From contig NZ_FNNN01000008.1 in the NCBI RefSeq assembly GCF_900106755.1, forward strand, positions 124,001 to 188,000: a DNA stretch of 64,000 nucleotides, given 5' to 3'. The position numbers and the translations under genes were made by a program. The stretch comes from Bacteroides faecis MAJ27. GTDB lineage: Bacteria; Bacteroidota; Bacteroidia; Bacteroidales; Bacteroidaceae. This document shows, in pieces, positions 44,666-54,300 of the stretch. Position 1 is the first letter of the stretch. Every line of letters starts with the position of its first letter. The notes beneath the pieces were generated by a model, which worked only from the letters and a program-made list of their open reading frames with translations, was not told the DNA's origin and made no database searches.

Positions 44666-44995
44666 ATGGATAACATGAATAACTTAGAAAACGCCACCGC
44701 TCACTACTGCGGACAATGCAAACGCAAGCTCCCTTTGGATGCTTTTTACTTCAACAAACGCCGGCAATGTTTCGACCGCTACTGCAAAGATTGCCGCAAG
44801 GAAAGAAGCCGTATCTACTACCAAAAGAAAGAAGATACACAATATGTAAATGAACGTACCGGCTATCCGGTGATCACCCGTACGGAAGATCCTGAAAAGA
44901 GAACTGAACTCATTCTTCACGCCATGCAGGTAGTAAGGGCGAGCGTCTTGCAGAAATGTAAGAAGCAACGGGAAGAAGAAGCGATGAGAGAATGA
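44666..44995 (+). CDS. Small zinc-finger protein
   Basis: A 109-residue basic protein with four cysteines arranged CGQCKRKLPLDAFYFNK...C...CKDCRKE, a treble-clef/HNH-like zinc-binding pattern near the N-terminus. The C-terminus is a charged helix. The ATG at 44666 is preferred over a TTG two codons upstream. Small proteins with this cysteine layout are common in phage and mobile modules and are likely DNA- or RNA-binding; the precise role is unknown. It heads the module DUF4373, HU-like, amidase, smalltalk. Confidence 0.7.
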   Translation: MDNMNNLENATAHYCGQCKRKLPLDAFYFNKRRQCFDRYCKDCRKERSRIYYQKKEDTQYVNERTGYPVITRTEDPEKRTELILHAMQVVRASVLQKCKKQREEEAMRE

Positions 44996-45056
44996 GGAGA
45001 AAAGTGATAAGTAACAAGTAATAAGTAACAAGTATAACAATTTAAAACTCGCTGAT

Positions 45057-46115
45057 ATGCCACGAATAAAAAAACAGGGACTAGACTATTTTCCCCTTAA
45101 TACCGATTTTATACACGACCGCCTGGTGCGTCGTATCATGAAGCGCGAAGGTGACGCTTCGCTTTCCGTACTGATAGAGGTACTTTCCTATATCTATTCG
45201 GGCGAAGGTTATTATGTGTGTGCCGATGCGCTTTTCTACGAAGATCTGTCGTCCAATCTATACGAGAAAACCAGTGATGATATCAGGCGCATTGTCTCCT
45301 TAGCCGTGGAGTACGGAATATTCGACGCTGCGCTCCACGCCAAGTATGGCATTCTGACTTCTGCCGATATACAGCGTCAGTACCTTTTCAGTACCAAGCG
45401 CAGAAATGTTTCGCATCTCGACCCTGCCTATTGCTTGATAAGCGAAGAACTGCTTGCTCGTCCGTCCGGGAAGAACGGAGCGGGCAACCGGAGTAGCCAA
45501 TCCCGTGAAACTGTAAATTCTGTTAATGAAACAAGTATGGAATCATCCGTTACTGCCGATGAACAAGGGAGATCGGACGAATTGGAAGTAAATGTTAACA
45601 GGGCTGAAAATGGATCGTTTATCCCCGAAAATGTAACATCCGGTACACATAGCATAGCACAGAATAGCATAGCAGAGCATAGCGTAGCAAAGAATAGAAA
45701 AGATTCCCCCTCTCCTTCCTCTCCCGAGGCGGAGTGCGGGAATACGGAAAGCGGAAACCCGAAAGGAGAAGAAGAAAAGGAAAAAGAAGAAAGAGGAGGG
45801 AAGGAAGGAGGAAAGGAGGAGAATTTTCTCGAAAAGAACACGGAGGCGCCCCTCCCGTCCAAACGTCGGGAATGGACCAACGAAACCCTCTCCGAACTGC
45901 AACCTCCCACTGATGGTATCGGGCGAAACTATGATGGATTACTTTACAACATGCGCCTCTACGGTATACCTCCTATGGAACAGTATGCAATCATCCGAAA
46001 AAGCAACTTCGGGGCAATCGGAGAACCTGTCTGGAAAGGATTTTGTGCGTTGCGTGACAGTTGTGGCAAAATCAAGATGCCGGGACGGTATTTGCTAAGT
46101 GTGATGAATCGGTAG
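45057..46115 (+). CDS. DUF4373 (Lin1244/Lin1753-like) domain protein
   Basis: A 352-residue protein. The N-terminal ~110 residues (GLDYFPLNTDFIHDRLVRRIMKREG...SVLIEVLSYIYSGEGYYV...DDIRRIVSLAVEYGIFD) are the DUF4373 domain, related to phage replication-initiation N-termini. A long low-complexity linker follows with three pentapeptide repeats (HSIAQ, NSIAE, HSVAK) and a KGEEEKEKEERGGKEGGKEE stretch encoded by 63 uninterrupted purines. The last ~70 residues (YDGLLYNMRLYGIPPMEQYAIIRKSNFG) form a second conserved domain. Likely DNA-binding; exact role unknown. Confidence 0.8.
   Translation: MPRIKKQGLDYFPLNTDFIHDRLVRRIMKREGDASLSVLIEVLSYIYSGEGYYVCADALFYEDLSSNLYEKTSDDIRRIVSLAVEYGIFDAALHAKYGILTSADIQRQYLFSTKRRNVSHLDPAYCLISEELLARPSGKNGAGNRSSQSRETVNSVNETSMESSVTADEQGRSDELEVNVNRAENGSFIPENVTSGTHSIAQNSIAEHSVAKNRKDSPSPSSPEAECGNTESGNPKGEEEKEKEERGGKEGGKEENFLEKNTEAPLPSKRREWTNETLSELQPPTDGIGRNYDGLLYNMRLYGIPPMEQYAIIRKSNFGAIGEPVWKGFCALRDSCGKIKMPGRYLLSVMNR
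45761..45823 (+). other. 63-nt uninterrupted purine tract inside the DUF4373 gene
   Basis: Every base from 45761 to 45823 is A or G. Just upstream (about 45649-45693) three copies of a 15-bp tandem repeat (AGCATAGCAcAGAAT-like) encode the HSIAQ-type pentapeptides. Such tracts can slip during replication or form triplex DNA. Confidence 0.8.
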
Positions 46116-46223
46116 GACGATAGTTGATGAGTTTAAATATTTGATATATAATGAATTAAATAAAAATATTCATTTGTTTAAGACGGTTCTTGAAAATAAT
46201 TTCTTCATGTAAAACCATTCCCT

Positions 46224-46231
46224 TATCTTTG
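46224..46231 (+). promoter_or_regulatory. -7 promoter element for the HU-like gene
   Basis: TATCTTTG matches the -7 consensus, 64 bp before the start codon at 46295, suggesting that the HU-like gene and those after it are transcribed separately from the DUF4373 gene. Confidence 0.6.
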
Positions 46232-46294
46232 TAGTGTCATTAAGCTTGAGGACAACATAACACAATTTTATTAACAACAAAAACTATTACAATT

Positions 46295-46789
46295 ATGACT
46301 GTATTATACAAACCGTACCAATCGAGTGTGGTAAGTAAAAGTGGTAAAAAATTATTCTACCCAAGAGTGGTCCGTACCGGTAATGTCGGTACATCGACCA
46401 TAGCCGAAGAGATTGCTGAATACTCATCCCTTTCCCGGGGAGATGTAAAGAACACCATCGATAACTTGATTACCGTCCTGACCCGGCATCTGCAATCTTC
46501 TCAGACCGTGACACTTGAGGGACTCGGCACCTTCCGGATAGTGATGATAGCGGGTGGCAGGGGTGTCGAAACCGCTAAAGAAGTGTCTGCCTCCCAAGCA
46601 TCGCTCACAGTTCGTTTCCAACCCTGCACTACCAAGAATCTGGATCATAGCGTAGCCACCCGCTCCATGGTGACAGGGGTGAAATGTATGCGCTTCGATC
46701 TTGCTGATGCTGCCGCTCCGGGTGGAGAAGTAAATCCGGACCCGAATCCCGACGATGGCGATGAGGAAGCGCCGGATCCGACAGTATAA
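46295..46789 (+). CDS. HU-family DNA-binding protein with acidic tail
   Basis: A 164-residue protein with a HU/IHF-like fold (about 25-110): IAEEIAEYSSLSRGDVKNTIDNLITVLTRHLQSSQTVTLEGLGTFRIVM. A C-terminal extension is acidic and proline-rich (PDPNPDDGDEEAPDP). This is the Bacteroides HU-related group (about 150-170 residues), different from the ~90-residue housekeeping HU. It probably binds DNA non-specifically. It is commonly found beside amidase and smalltalk genes, as here. Confidence 0.87.
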   Translation: MTVLYKPYQSSVVSKSGKKLFYPRVVRTGNVGTSTIAEEIAEYSSLSRGDVKNTIDNLITVLTRHLQSSQTVTLEGLGTFRIVMIAGGRGVETAKEVSASQASLTVRFQPCTTKNLDHSVATRSMVTGVKCMRFDLADAAAPGGEVNPDPNPDDGDEEAPDPTV

Positions 46790-46858
46790 CGAACCGCCAC
46801 ACGCAACACACATAACGGACGACTAGACTATACTGCATTATGAATTTTTAGAAACAAC

Positions 46859-46936
46859 GACTTAACTAGAAACAACAATTAGACTAAGGCAGTGACTTAA
46901 CTAAGACAACGACTTAACTAAAAATAATGACTTAAC
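46859..46936. repeat. GACTTAACTA direct repeats before the amidase gene
   Basis: GACTTAAC(T) occurs at 46859, 46894, 46911 and 46929, with a related GACTAAGG at 46882. Spacing is 35, 17 and 18 bp, so it does not follow the 22-bp rule of the other arrays. The last copy lies 24 bp before the amidase start. Confidence 0.7.
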
Positions 46937-46959
46937 TGTCTGATAAATTATCAATTCAC

Positions 46960-47475
46960 ATGAGAACTATCAATTTGATCGTGGTGCATTGTTCCGCTAC
47001 GCAGGGGAATCGTATGCTCTCTCCGGAGGCTCTCGACCTGATGCATCGCCGCCGCGGTTTCAACGGAACAGGCTATCACTATTACATCCGCAAAGACGGA
47101 ACGGTGCATCTCACCCGCCCTGTCGAACGTATCGGTGCACACGTGAAAGGCTTCAATGCAAACAGTATCGGAATCTGCTATGAAGGTGGTCTGGACTGCC
47201 GGGGACGCCCGGCAGATACCCGGACTCCGGAACAGCGTGCTGCACTTCGGCTACTTGTACATCAGCTGCTTGAGAAGTTTCCGGACTGCCGGGTGTGTGG
47301 GCACCGGGATCTCTCGCCGGATAAGAACGGTAACGGGGAGATAGAGCCGGAAGAGTGGATGAAAGCGTGTCCGTGCTTTGATGCTGAAGAGGAATTTAAA
47401 GAACTTGTGGCAGAAGGTACGGTAGAAACACAGAGTAAACTAAACTATTTAAAGAACGAGAAAGGAGGTAAATGA
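46960..47475 (+). CDS. N-acetylmuramoyl-L-alanine amidase (Amidase_2/PGRP type)
   Basis: A 171-residue zinc amidase that cuts the bond between muramic acid and the stem peptide. Zinc ligands are expected at the His of IVVHCSATQ, the His in GYHYYIRKDG / GHRDLSPDKN and the Cys in KACPCF; the tyrosine in GYHYYI and the NSIGICYEGG segment match the T7 lysozyme-like fold. There is no signal peptide. It is probably phage-derived; in this module context, with an HU-like protein before it and a smalltalk micro-ORF after it, it is a recurring Bacteroides cassette. Confidence 0.92.
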   Translation: MRTINLIVVHCSATQGNRMLSPEALDLMHRRRGFNGTGYHYYIRKDGTVHLTRPVERIGAHVKGFNANSIGICYEGGLDCRGRPADTRTPEQRAALRLLVHQLLEKFPDCRVCGHRDLSPDKNGNGEIEPEEWMKACPCFDAEEEFKELVAEGTVETQSKLNYLKNEKGGK

Positions 47476-47576
47476 TGGCAATGAAGAAATCTGTATGGGA
47501 CATGATCCTGAAGGTGGTTATCGCGATAGCGTCGGCTGTGGCAGGCGTGTTGGGGGCTAATGCGATGAATCTTTGA
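47472..47576 (+). CDS. Smalltalk protein
   Basis: A 34-residue micro-protein beginning with an ATG that overlaps the amidase stop (ATGA); in-frame ATGs at 47475 and 47481 are alternatives, the last giving 31 residues (MKKSVWDMILKVVIAIASA). It has a short basic start followed by a hydrophobic stretch (ILKVVIAIASAVAGVLGANA), so it is likely a membrane peptide. The sequence and position match what is called smalltalk protein in Bacteroides, always beside such an amidase; its role is unknown. A holin-like task is conceivable but unproven. A terminator follows. Confidence 0.85.
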   Translation: MMAMKKSVWDMILKVVIAIASAVAGVLGANAMNL

Positions 47577-47602
47577 AAATAGCTTGAGTCAAGATACTCA
47601 GT

Positions 47603-47643
47603 TCCCCGCCACGAAAGTGTGCGACGCTCTCGTGTAGCGGGGA
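47603..47643 (+). terminator. Hairpin after the smalltalk gene
   Basis: TCCCCGCCACGA pairs with TCGTGTAGCGGGGA, a GC-rich stem about 27 bp after the smalltalk stop. Confidence 0.75.
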
Positions 47644-47679
47644 TCATTATACATTAATTATTAAAATAAATAGATAACA

Positions 47680-48369
47680 ATGAAGAAACGAATTATATTC
47701 TTTATAGTGATGGCATCTCTCATTTATTCCGGATTATTTGCTCAAAGTCCCCCAAAGAATGGAATTGGATTTCTTGACGCAATACCTGTGACTTTATCTG
47801 CGGGGCAGTCATCTTTTACTGATACGCGAAATACGAGTGAGCCTGCTTATGGGCAATACCGGTATTTTTCACCGAGAACGGGGTCATATGAGATTACTGA
47901 TGGGTGTGCAGTGTATTATAGGCTACAAACGACTGCGAGTGGCGATATTAGAATTCATAACTGGGATTCGGAAACTGCATTTACCACTTTATTTTTGGTA
48001 GCTCCGCTCCACCCGGGTGATGAGTCCGAATGGGGTTACAATAGCGATGCAATGTACACTGTAGCTATGTTTGATAGAGGAGATACTTATGACTTTGATG
48101 AAGCGGGTATTCCCGAATATGCTTCGCACGGAGCGGCATATCTCCATATCCCTAATCTTCCGGCAGGCACTTATTTTCTTATAGCTGCCGGATATAAGGG
48201 AAGCAATGGGTCGGTGCGGAACGGAAAGATTAAAACGACTATTATAGCAGATCTAAGTTCAGGTATCCCGGAAGAACCGGATATGAAACCTGAAGAAATT
48301 AATACCTGTCCGATACAATACCAATACGATCAGTCAGGAAATCGAATAAAAACTATCAAAACGAAATAA
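47680..48369 (+). CDS. Secreted RHS-associated accessory protein
   Basis: A 229-residue exported protein (signal peptide MKKRIIFFIVMASLIYSGLFAQ). The main part looks like an all-beta domain with LHIPNLPAGTYFLIAAGYKGSNG near 165. The C-terminal residues CPIQYQYDQSGNRIKTIKTK resemble an RHS/YD repeat (Y-Y-D-x-x-G-N-x) although the protein has no other repeat. It lies 2 bp before the giant RHS gene and was probably part of the same transcript. Function unknown; a helper for secretion or display of the RHS shell is an inference from position. Confidence 0.72.
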   Translation: MKKRIIFFIVMASLIYSGLFAQSPPKNGIGFLDAIPVTLSAGQSSFTDTRNTSEPAYGQYRYFSPRTGSYEITDGCAVYYRLQTTASGDIRIHNWDSETAFTTLFLVAPLHPGDESEWGYNSDAMYTVAMFDRGDTYDFDEAGIPEYASHGAAYLHIPNLPAGTYFLIAAGYKGSNGSVRNGKIKTTIIADLSSGIPEEPDMKPEEINTCPIQYQYDQSGNRIKTIKTK

Positions 48370-48371
48370 TT

Positions 48372-51300
48372 ATGAATATAATATCAAAAATAAGGATTAT
48401 AGTGGCAGGGCTATTAGTGACTCTACCAATGCAAGCGCATACATCTGTGTCTGAGGATAATACGGATGTGGGAAAAATCCCTGTTCAGTATGCTTTAAGT
48501 CCGACAGGTGCCGTTACCTATCAGGTACCTATAAATGTTCATTCCGCCCCGGATGGTTTTCAGCCGCAACTGTCATTTAGCTATAACAGCCAGCAGAATG
48601 AAAGCGCACTAGGGTATGGATGGACTATTGGAGGGTTGTCTGCAATCAACCATGTTAGCGGTAGCATTTATTATGATGGAAAAGCTACCCCGTTGTCTAC
48701 TTCAGAAGATAAATTAATGCTGGATGGTATGCGACTGATGAAGAAAAGCACGGATACCTGGCAATCCGAACAGGGATTTGTCAAAGTGAAGAAATTGGCA
48801 GATGGCGCATTGGAAACTCGCTATCCGGATGGAAACACTGTCCTGTTCAAGACTTTTCCGCAGGCTCCTTTCAGCTATGTGATGACTTCCTGTGTAAATC
48901 GCAAAGGACAGTCTATAAAATACGAATATATGCAAGTGGATAATATGTCCTATATTAGCAAGATAATGTATGGTGAAACTGGAGGAGTATATAATGACTC
49001 TGTTATATTTACCTATCGGAATGTGACTGATGATATCACGCGTTATGCTGACGGAAAGCCACTTAAATATAGCCGTCTGTTAGAAAAGGTAGAGTCTTAT
49101 TATAAAGGTAGGCTGTGGCGTCGTTATCGACTTTCTTATCAAAACAGGGGAGTGAATCTGCCCGTACAGTTGGATTGTGAGACCGAAAGCCGCAAACTTG
49201 CTCCTTTATCTTTCAAGTATGGTGACGGACGGAGCATCGAGTTTTTAAGCGGAAATACTATTTATTTGGAACGGTATTTTCCGAACTCTGCTCAGGGAGG
49301 CAGTTCTTACAGGTCTCTTGCCTTGTCGCGCGGCAAGTTCAGCCGGACATCAAAGAGTGACGGACTGATCTCGTATCCGGTATTTTATGGCGAGTATAGT
49401 GAAGACCAGCATTTGCTTATATATAAAGATTTATCCGATTATCCAGTTTCTCCCGTAGTTTTTACGGCTGGAAAGGGTTTTAAGCAATTAGTTGCGGCTG
49501 ATGTAAACGGAGATGGTCTGGAAGTCCCGGTAAAAGTGAATTATTATGAAGAAAACGGTACGGATAGGCTGGTGGCTTCTGTTTATGGAAACGACGTTGA
49601 TCCCAATCGTCATTCAGACTACGTATATTCGGAATGGGGTGGATATGTGCACGAACGCCAAGTGCTTTTTGGTGACTTCAATGGTGATGGTAAAACGGAG
49701 TTGCTGGCTATATCCAGTTGTCATGATTCGGATCGAAACAAATATCTGTCACGCGCCTTACTGGTCGACCTGAATGGCCGAAAGGCTATTTACGACGGAG
49801 AATGTTTCGACTTTACACTGTATCAGACGGACAACAAAGCATTGTATTCCGATCGAATGATCCCTATGGATTATAACGGTGATGGCAAAACGGATATCTG
49901 TTTGATTAACATAAACGGTCTTTATGTATATGAGTTTACCGGAGACGGGTTCAGGCAACTGGCATATTCGAGTGCTATCAATATCATGTACTTCAACTTT
50001 GAAAGTCCTACTATCAAAGATAGAGAACTGATGGTGGCGGACATGAATGGTGACGGGAATATGGATATTATTCTGGGGCCCCGCCGTGTACATTGCAAGG
50101 AAGGATTCAAGCATTTGGGAGACGGTATCTGTCATGGCGCATGTAATAGTGAAAGCAATTTGAAAAGCACCAGTGCGGCTGGATACAAGCATTATGTACA
50201 CTCCTCCGGACAGGAATGTATGGTAGATCCAAGTGTGACCGAACGGGATTTGGTTGTCTTTGACTGGAATGTGGAAAACGGCAAACAATGGAAGTTTCTG
50301 ATATCTACCGGAAATTCATTTTACAGTGATAGTAATCCGGGATTCAAGGTGCATACAGAGGAGTTGTTCTACAGTTTCTACGAGACAGTGGGAGATAACT
50401 TTATGCTGATAGATGTAGACAGCGACGGCCGGCCGGACTTGTTGCGTAACGTGTGTGGAAAAATAGATCTTTATCTGAATGTGAATGGAAAGATTAGTCA
50501 GACTCCTAATATACGTTCCTCATTGCAAATGGATAATCTGTCGGCACAGTTTGCTATGGCTAATGTGGCTAAATCTTATTACTGGTCGGGAAGTCTGATT
50601 TGTGTGGACAATGAAAAACTCCATGTGTATGATTATACACATAATGAGTCGGAAGCGCGTATGCTGCATGACTTGACCGATAGCTACGGAGTTACTTCGA
50701 ATCATTATTATATGGATATTATGAAAGTGCCTGAGAGTCGCTATGTGAGTACTCCGGACGCATCGTTGGGATATGTCAGATATCCGTATACCGTAATGAC
50801 TCCCCATTTGTATGTGTCGGGATGGCTGAAGAAGTTGAAAGGGAATGAGCAGCTTTCGTGGGAATATTATAATTATACGAATGCCGTATTTCACCGGACG
50901 GGTTTAGGTTTTCGTGGTTTTAGGAAAATAGAGACAGAAGACATCGTGAATAAACGCACAATGACTTCCGTGTTTGATCCGGAATTGCTGAGTGCCGAAG
51001 TGAGAAAAGAAACTCCTACCGATACAATTGTACGCAAATATGTGTTAGAAAAGGCGCAAGATAAGACTGTGCTCCTGAAATTAGAGAGGGAGACAGTAAA
51101 GGATGCTCTCAACAAGACGGAAAAGAGTACTGCGTATGAATATAATAATTATGGTCAAATAGTTAGTGCATCTATCTCCTATGATGCCCATAATACGGAA
51201 AAGAAGTCATATGGTTATCAGAATGTAGATAGGAGTGATCTGTATCTATTGGGACTTCCGTATTATGCCCATACGAAGAGTTCCCGTAATGACTCAATCA

Positions 51301-54300
51301 TCTTTCAGGAAGTAAGAACGGACTACGACGATCGGTACTTGCCTGTAAGAAAGACTAATTTTTTCAATGGGAATATTACTTCTCAAGAACTCTGTGAGTA
51401 TAACGATCGTCTGCAATTGACTAAACAGGAGCAATGTTCTTATGAATCAACAGATTGGTTGTCGAAAGAATTTGTTTATAGTTTGGACGGACATTTATTG
51501 AGAGACAGTACTTCTATGGGACTGTTTACCGATTATGTTTATGATCCGGAAACCGGTTTTTTACAGAGTAGTACTGACCATAAAGGACGTGCTACCCGCT
51601 ATGTATATGACGATTGGGGGAACCTTGTAGGAACCCATAATCCGGATGGCAGTGTAAAACAGACATCAGCTGCATGGAGCAAAGAAGGAGAGCCGGGATT
51701 GTATGTAATAACTACTGTTGAGACCGGAAAACCTGTGTCTAAAACGTATTATGACTTTTTACAACGGGAAATTCGTATATCACAGATTCGCTTTGATGGT
51801 CAGGAAATGAAAACGGATAAGGTATACAATACCAAAACTGGTCTGCTGGAAAAAGAATCGCTGCCCACTACAGGCAATGTGCCTTCACGTTGGAACGATT
51901 ATACGTATGATAAGTTCGGTCGTCGTACTTCTATACACTATGCATCCGGAAAAGTAGACTCATGCGCTTACGGTGCTTTGACCGATACTGTTATTGAAAA
52001 TGGTATTCGTCGTATCCGCAAGTATGATGTAATGGGACTGATGACGCAAACTACGGATGCTGCAGGAAGTATTGTCTATTATTATCGTCCTGATGGACAA
52101 CCAGTGCTTGCGGTGGCTCCGGGAGATGTTCAGACTCGTTTCTATTATGATAAGTACGGTCGCAGAATCGCTATCAAAGATCCAAGTGCGGGAATCAGAC
52201 GTACAGCTTATGACGATGCGGGAAACATCTGTAAGGAAACGGATGCAGACGGTCGTGAGATAACGACAGAGTATGACTGCTATGGTCGCCTTACGAAGCA
52301 AACGACACTGGATTTGACTACTGTTTATACTTATGATGATACAGAAAATGTGTTGCTTTCGGCTGTATCAAATAATGGCAGTGCTCTGCTCAATACCTAC
52401 GATGAATATGGAAGGTTGAAAATACAGCGTGAAGAGGCTCCCGACGGAAAATGGTTGCAGAAAACATATGCCTATACAGATGATGGAATGCCGGCTTCTG
52501 TTTCTTATACATCGCAAAACGGTACTTTGGCTACCGAACAGCTTATCTATCGAAATGGTTTCCTGACGGAAGTCCGTCTGGCAGATGGTACAATAGTTTA
52601 TCGCCACGATGAAGAGAATCCGCAAGGTCAACTGACGAAGCTTACTTCCGGAGGAATGCAACGCAGTTATACTTTCAATGATTGGGGATTACCTGTGAAG
52701 CGTAGCATTACTCGGGCTGACGGTTCTGTCCTTTTCGATTACAGCTATCATTTCAATGCCTCGAATGGTAACTTGGAGAGTCGTATCGATACAAAAAGAA
52801 ATCTAGCTGAGAACTTTGGTTATGATGCCTTAAACCGCCTTACTAGTTATGGAGGGAAAATAGTGGAATATGATAACCTTGGTAATATTCGTCAGAAAGG
52901 TAATGCTGGAGAATTAATGTATACGAATCCTAACCATCCTTATGCAGTGACGGGGTTGACTCCTTTGGCAGAAAGCCCTGTTAAGTCCCATCTTGATATC
53001 GTATATACCGCTGCTGAGCGTCCTTCCATCATTACCCACGGCATACAAAAAGCTGTATTGACATATAATGCCAATCATGATCGTATACGTATGCAATATT
53101 CCGATAATTCTCGGAATCTGTTGACCCGTTACTATCTTGGTGATAATTATGAACTGGATGTTGACAGTACAGGTGTGCATGAACGTCTTTATCTTGGTGG
53201 GGGGTATTATGACGCTTCTGCTGTGTTGATGAAGAAAGGAGACACATCATTGGTTTACTTCATTCATCGTGACTATTTAGGTAGTGTTTTGCAAATCGCA
53301 GATGCACAGGGTAACATTGTGGAAGAAAACAATTTCGATGCCTGGGGATGTAGACGTAATCCTTCAACGCTAAAGGCTTACGCTATTGGTGCAGCTCCGA
53401 AATTACTGCTGGGCAGAGGCTATACGGGGCACGAGCATTTGGAAATGTTCGGAGTGATTAATATGAATGCCCGGTTGTATGATCCGGTGTTAGGGCGTTT
53501 CTTGACTCCTGATCCTTATGTGCAAATGCTGGATTTCACTCAGGCTTTCAATCGGTACAGTTATTGTATGAATAGTCCGTTGTGCTATGTTGATGAGAAT
53601 GGTGAGTTTTGGTGGGTTGTGGCTGCGGCTGTTATTGGTGGAGTAATCAATGTAGCTACTCATTGGGATAGTATTGATAATGTTTGGCAGGGGCTTGGGT
53701 ATTTTGCTGTTGGTGGTGCAGCGGGTGCTATTGGTGCAGTTACGGGAGGTGCATTCGCTGGTGGCGGATTTATCGGAGGAGCTATTGGGGGGTTCGTTGG
53801 TGGTGGGACATCAGGTTTCGTCCTTGGTTCCGGAAATACATTAATGGGCGGAGGAAATATTGGTGATGCTTGGTCTAATGGATTTAAGGGGGCATTGAAT
53901 GGTGCTGTAGCGGGGTCCGTCACAGGTGGATTGATTGGCGGTGGTATGTCGTTTGTTAAAGGTCAGAATGTATGGTCTGGACAAGATATTGCTCAAGGAA
54001 GAAATGCATTCTCGTTGAAGAATACACCGATAAATGTGATTGAGCATCCTGAAGCTTTGTCTCTTTCTCCTAGTAATGTACTCCAATCATTACCGGATGA
54101 TCCTTTACTTAATAACATGAATGGCACTTCTATGAGTTCTTATAATAAAGGGCAACTCGGTGTAAAAGAAGCTATGAAAGAGTTTGTAGAAGATGGTGGA
54201 ACTGTATATCAGACAGAAGTTAGCGTGGATTTACCTCATACTCTTTCTAATGGTAAAACTATTATGGTGCGTAATAGGTTTGATTTTGCTGGTGAGCTAG

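Noticed and set aside
45428..45910. Long antisense open frame rich in Ser/Phe opposite the DUF4373 gene
   Set aside because: It is a by-product of the purine tract and low-complexity linker on the other strand.
46859..46936. GACTTAACTA repeats as a sixth member of the 22-bp family
   Set aside because: Spacing is 35, 17 and 18 bp, not 22 bp.
43524..47576. The accessory module as a complete prophage
   Set aside because: No integrase, terminase, portal, capsid or tail gene is present.
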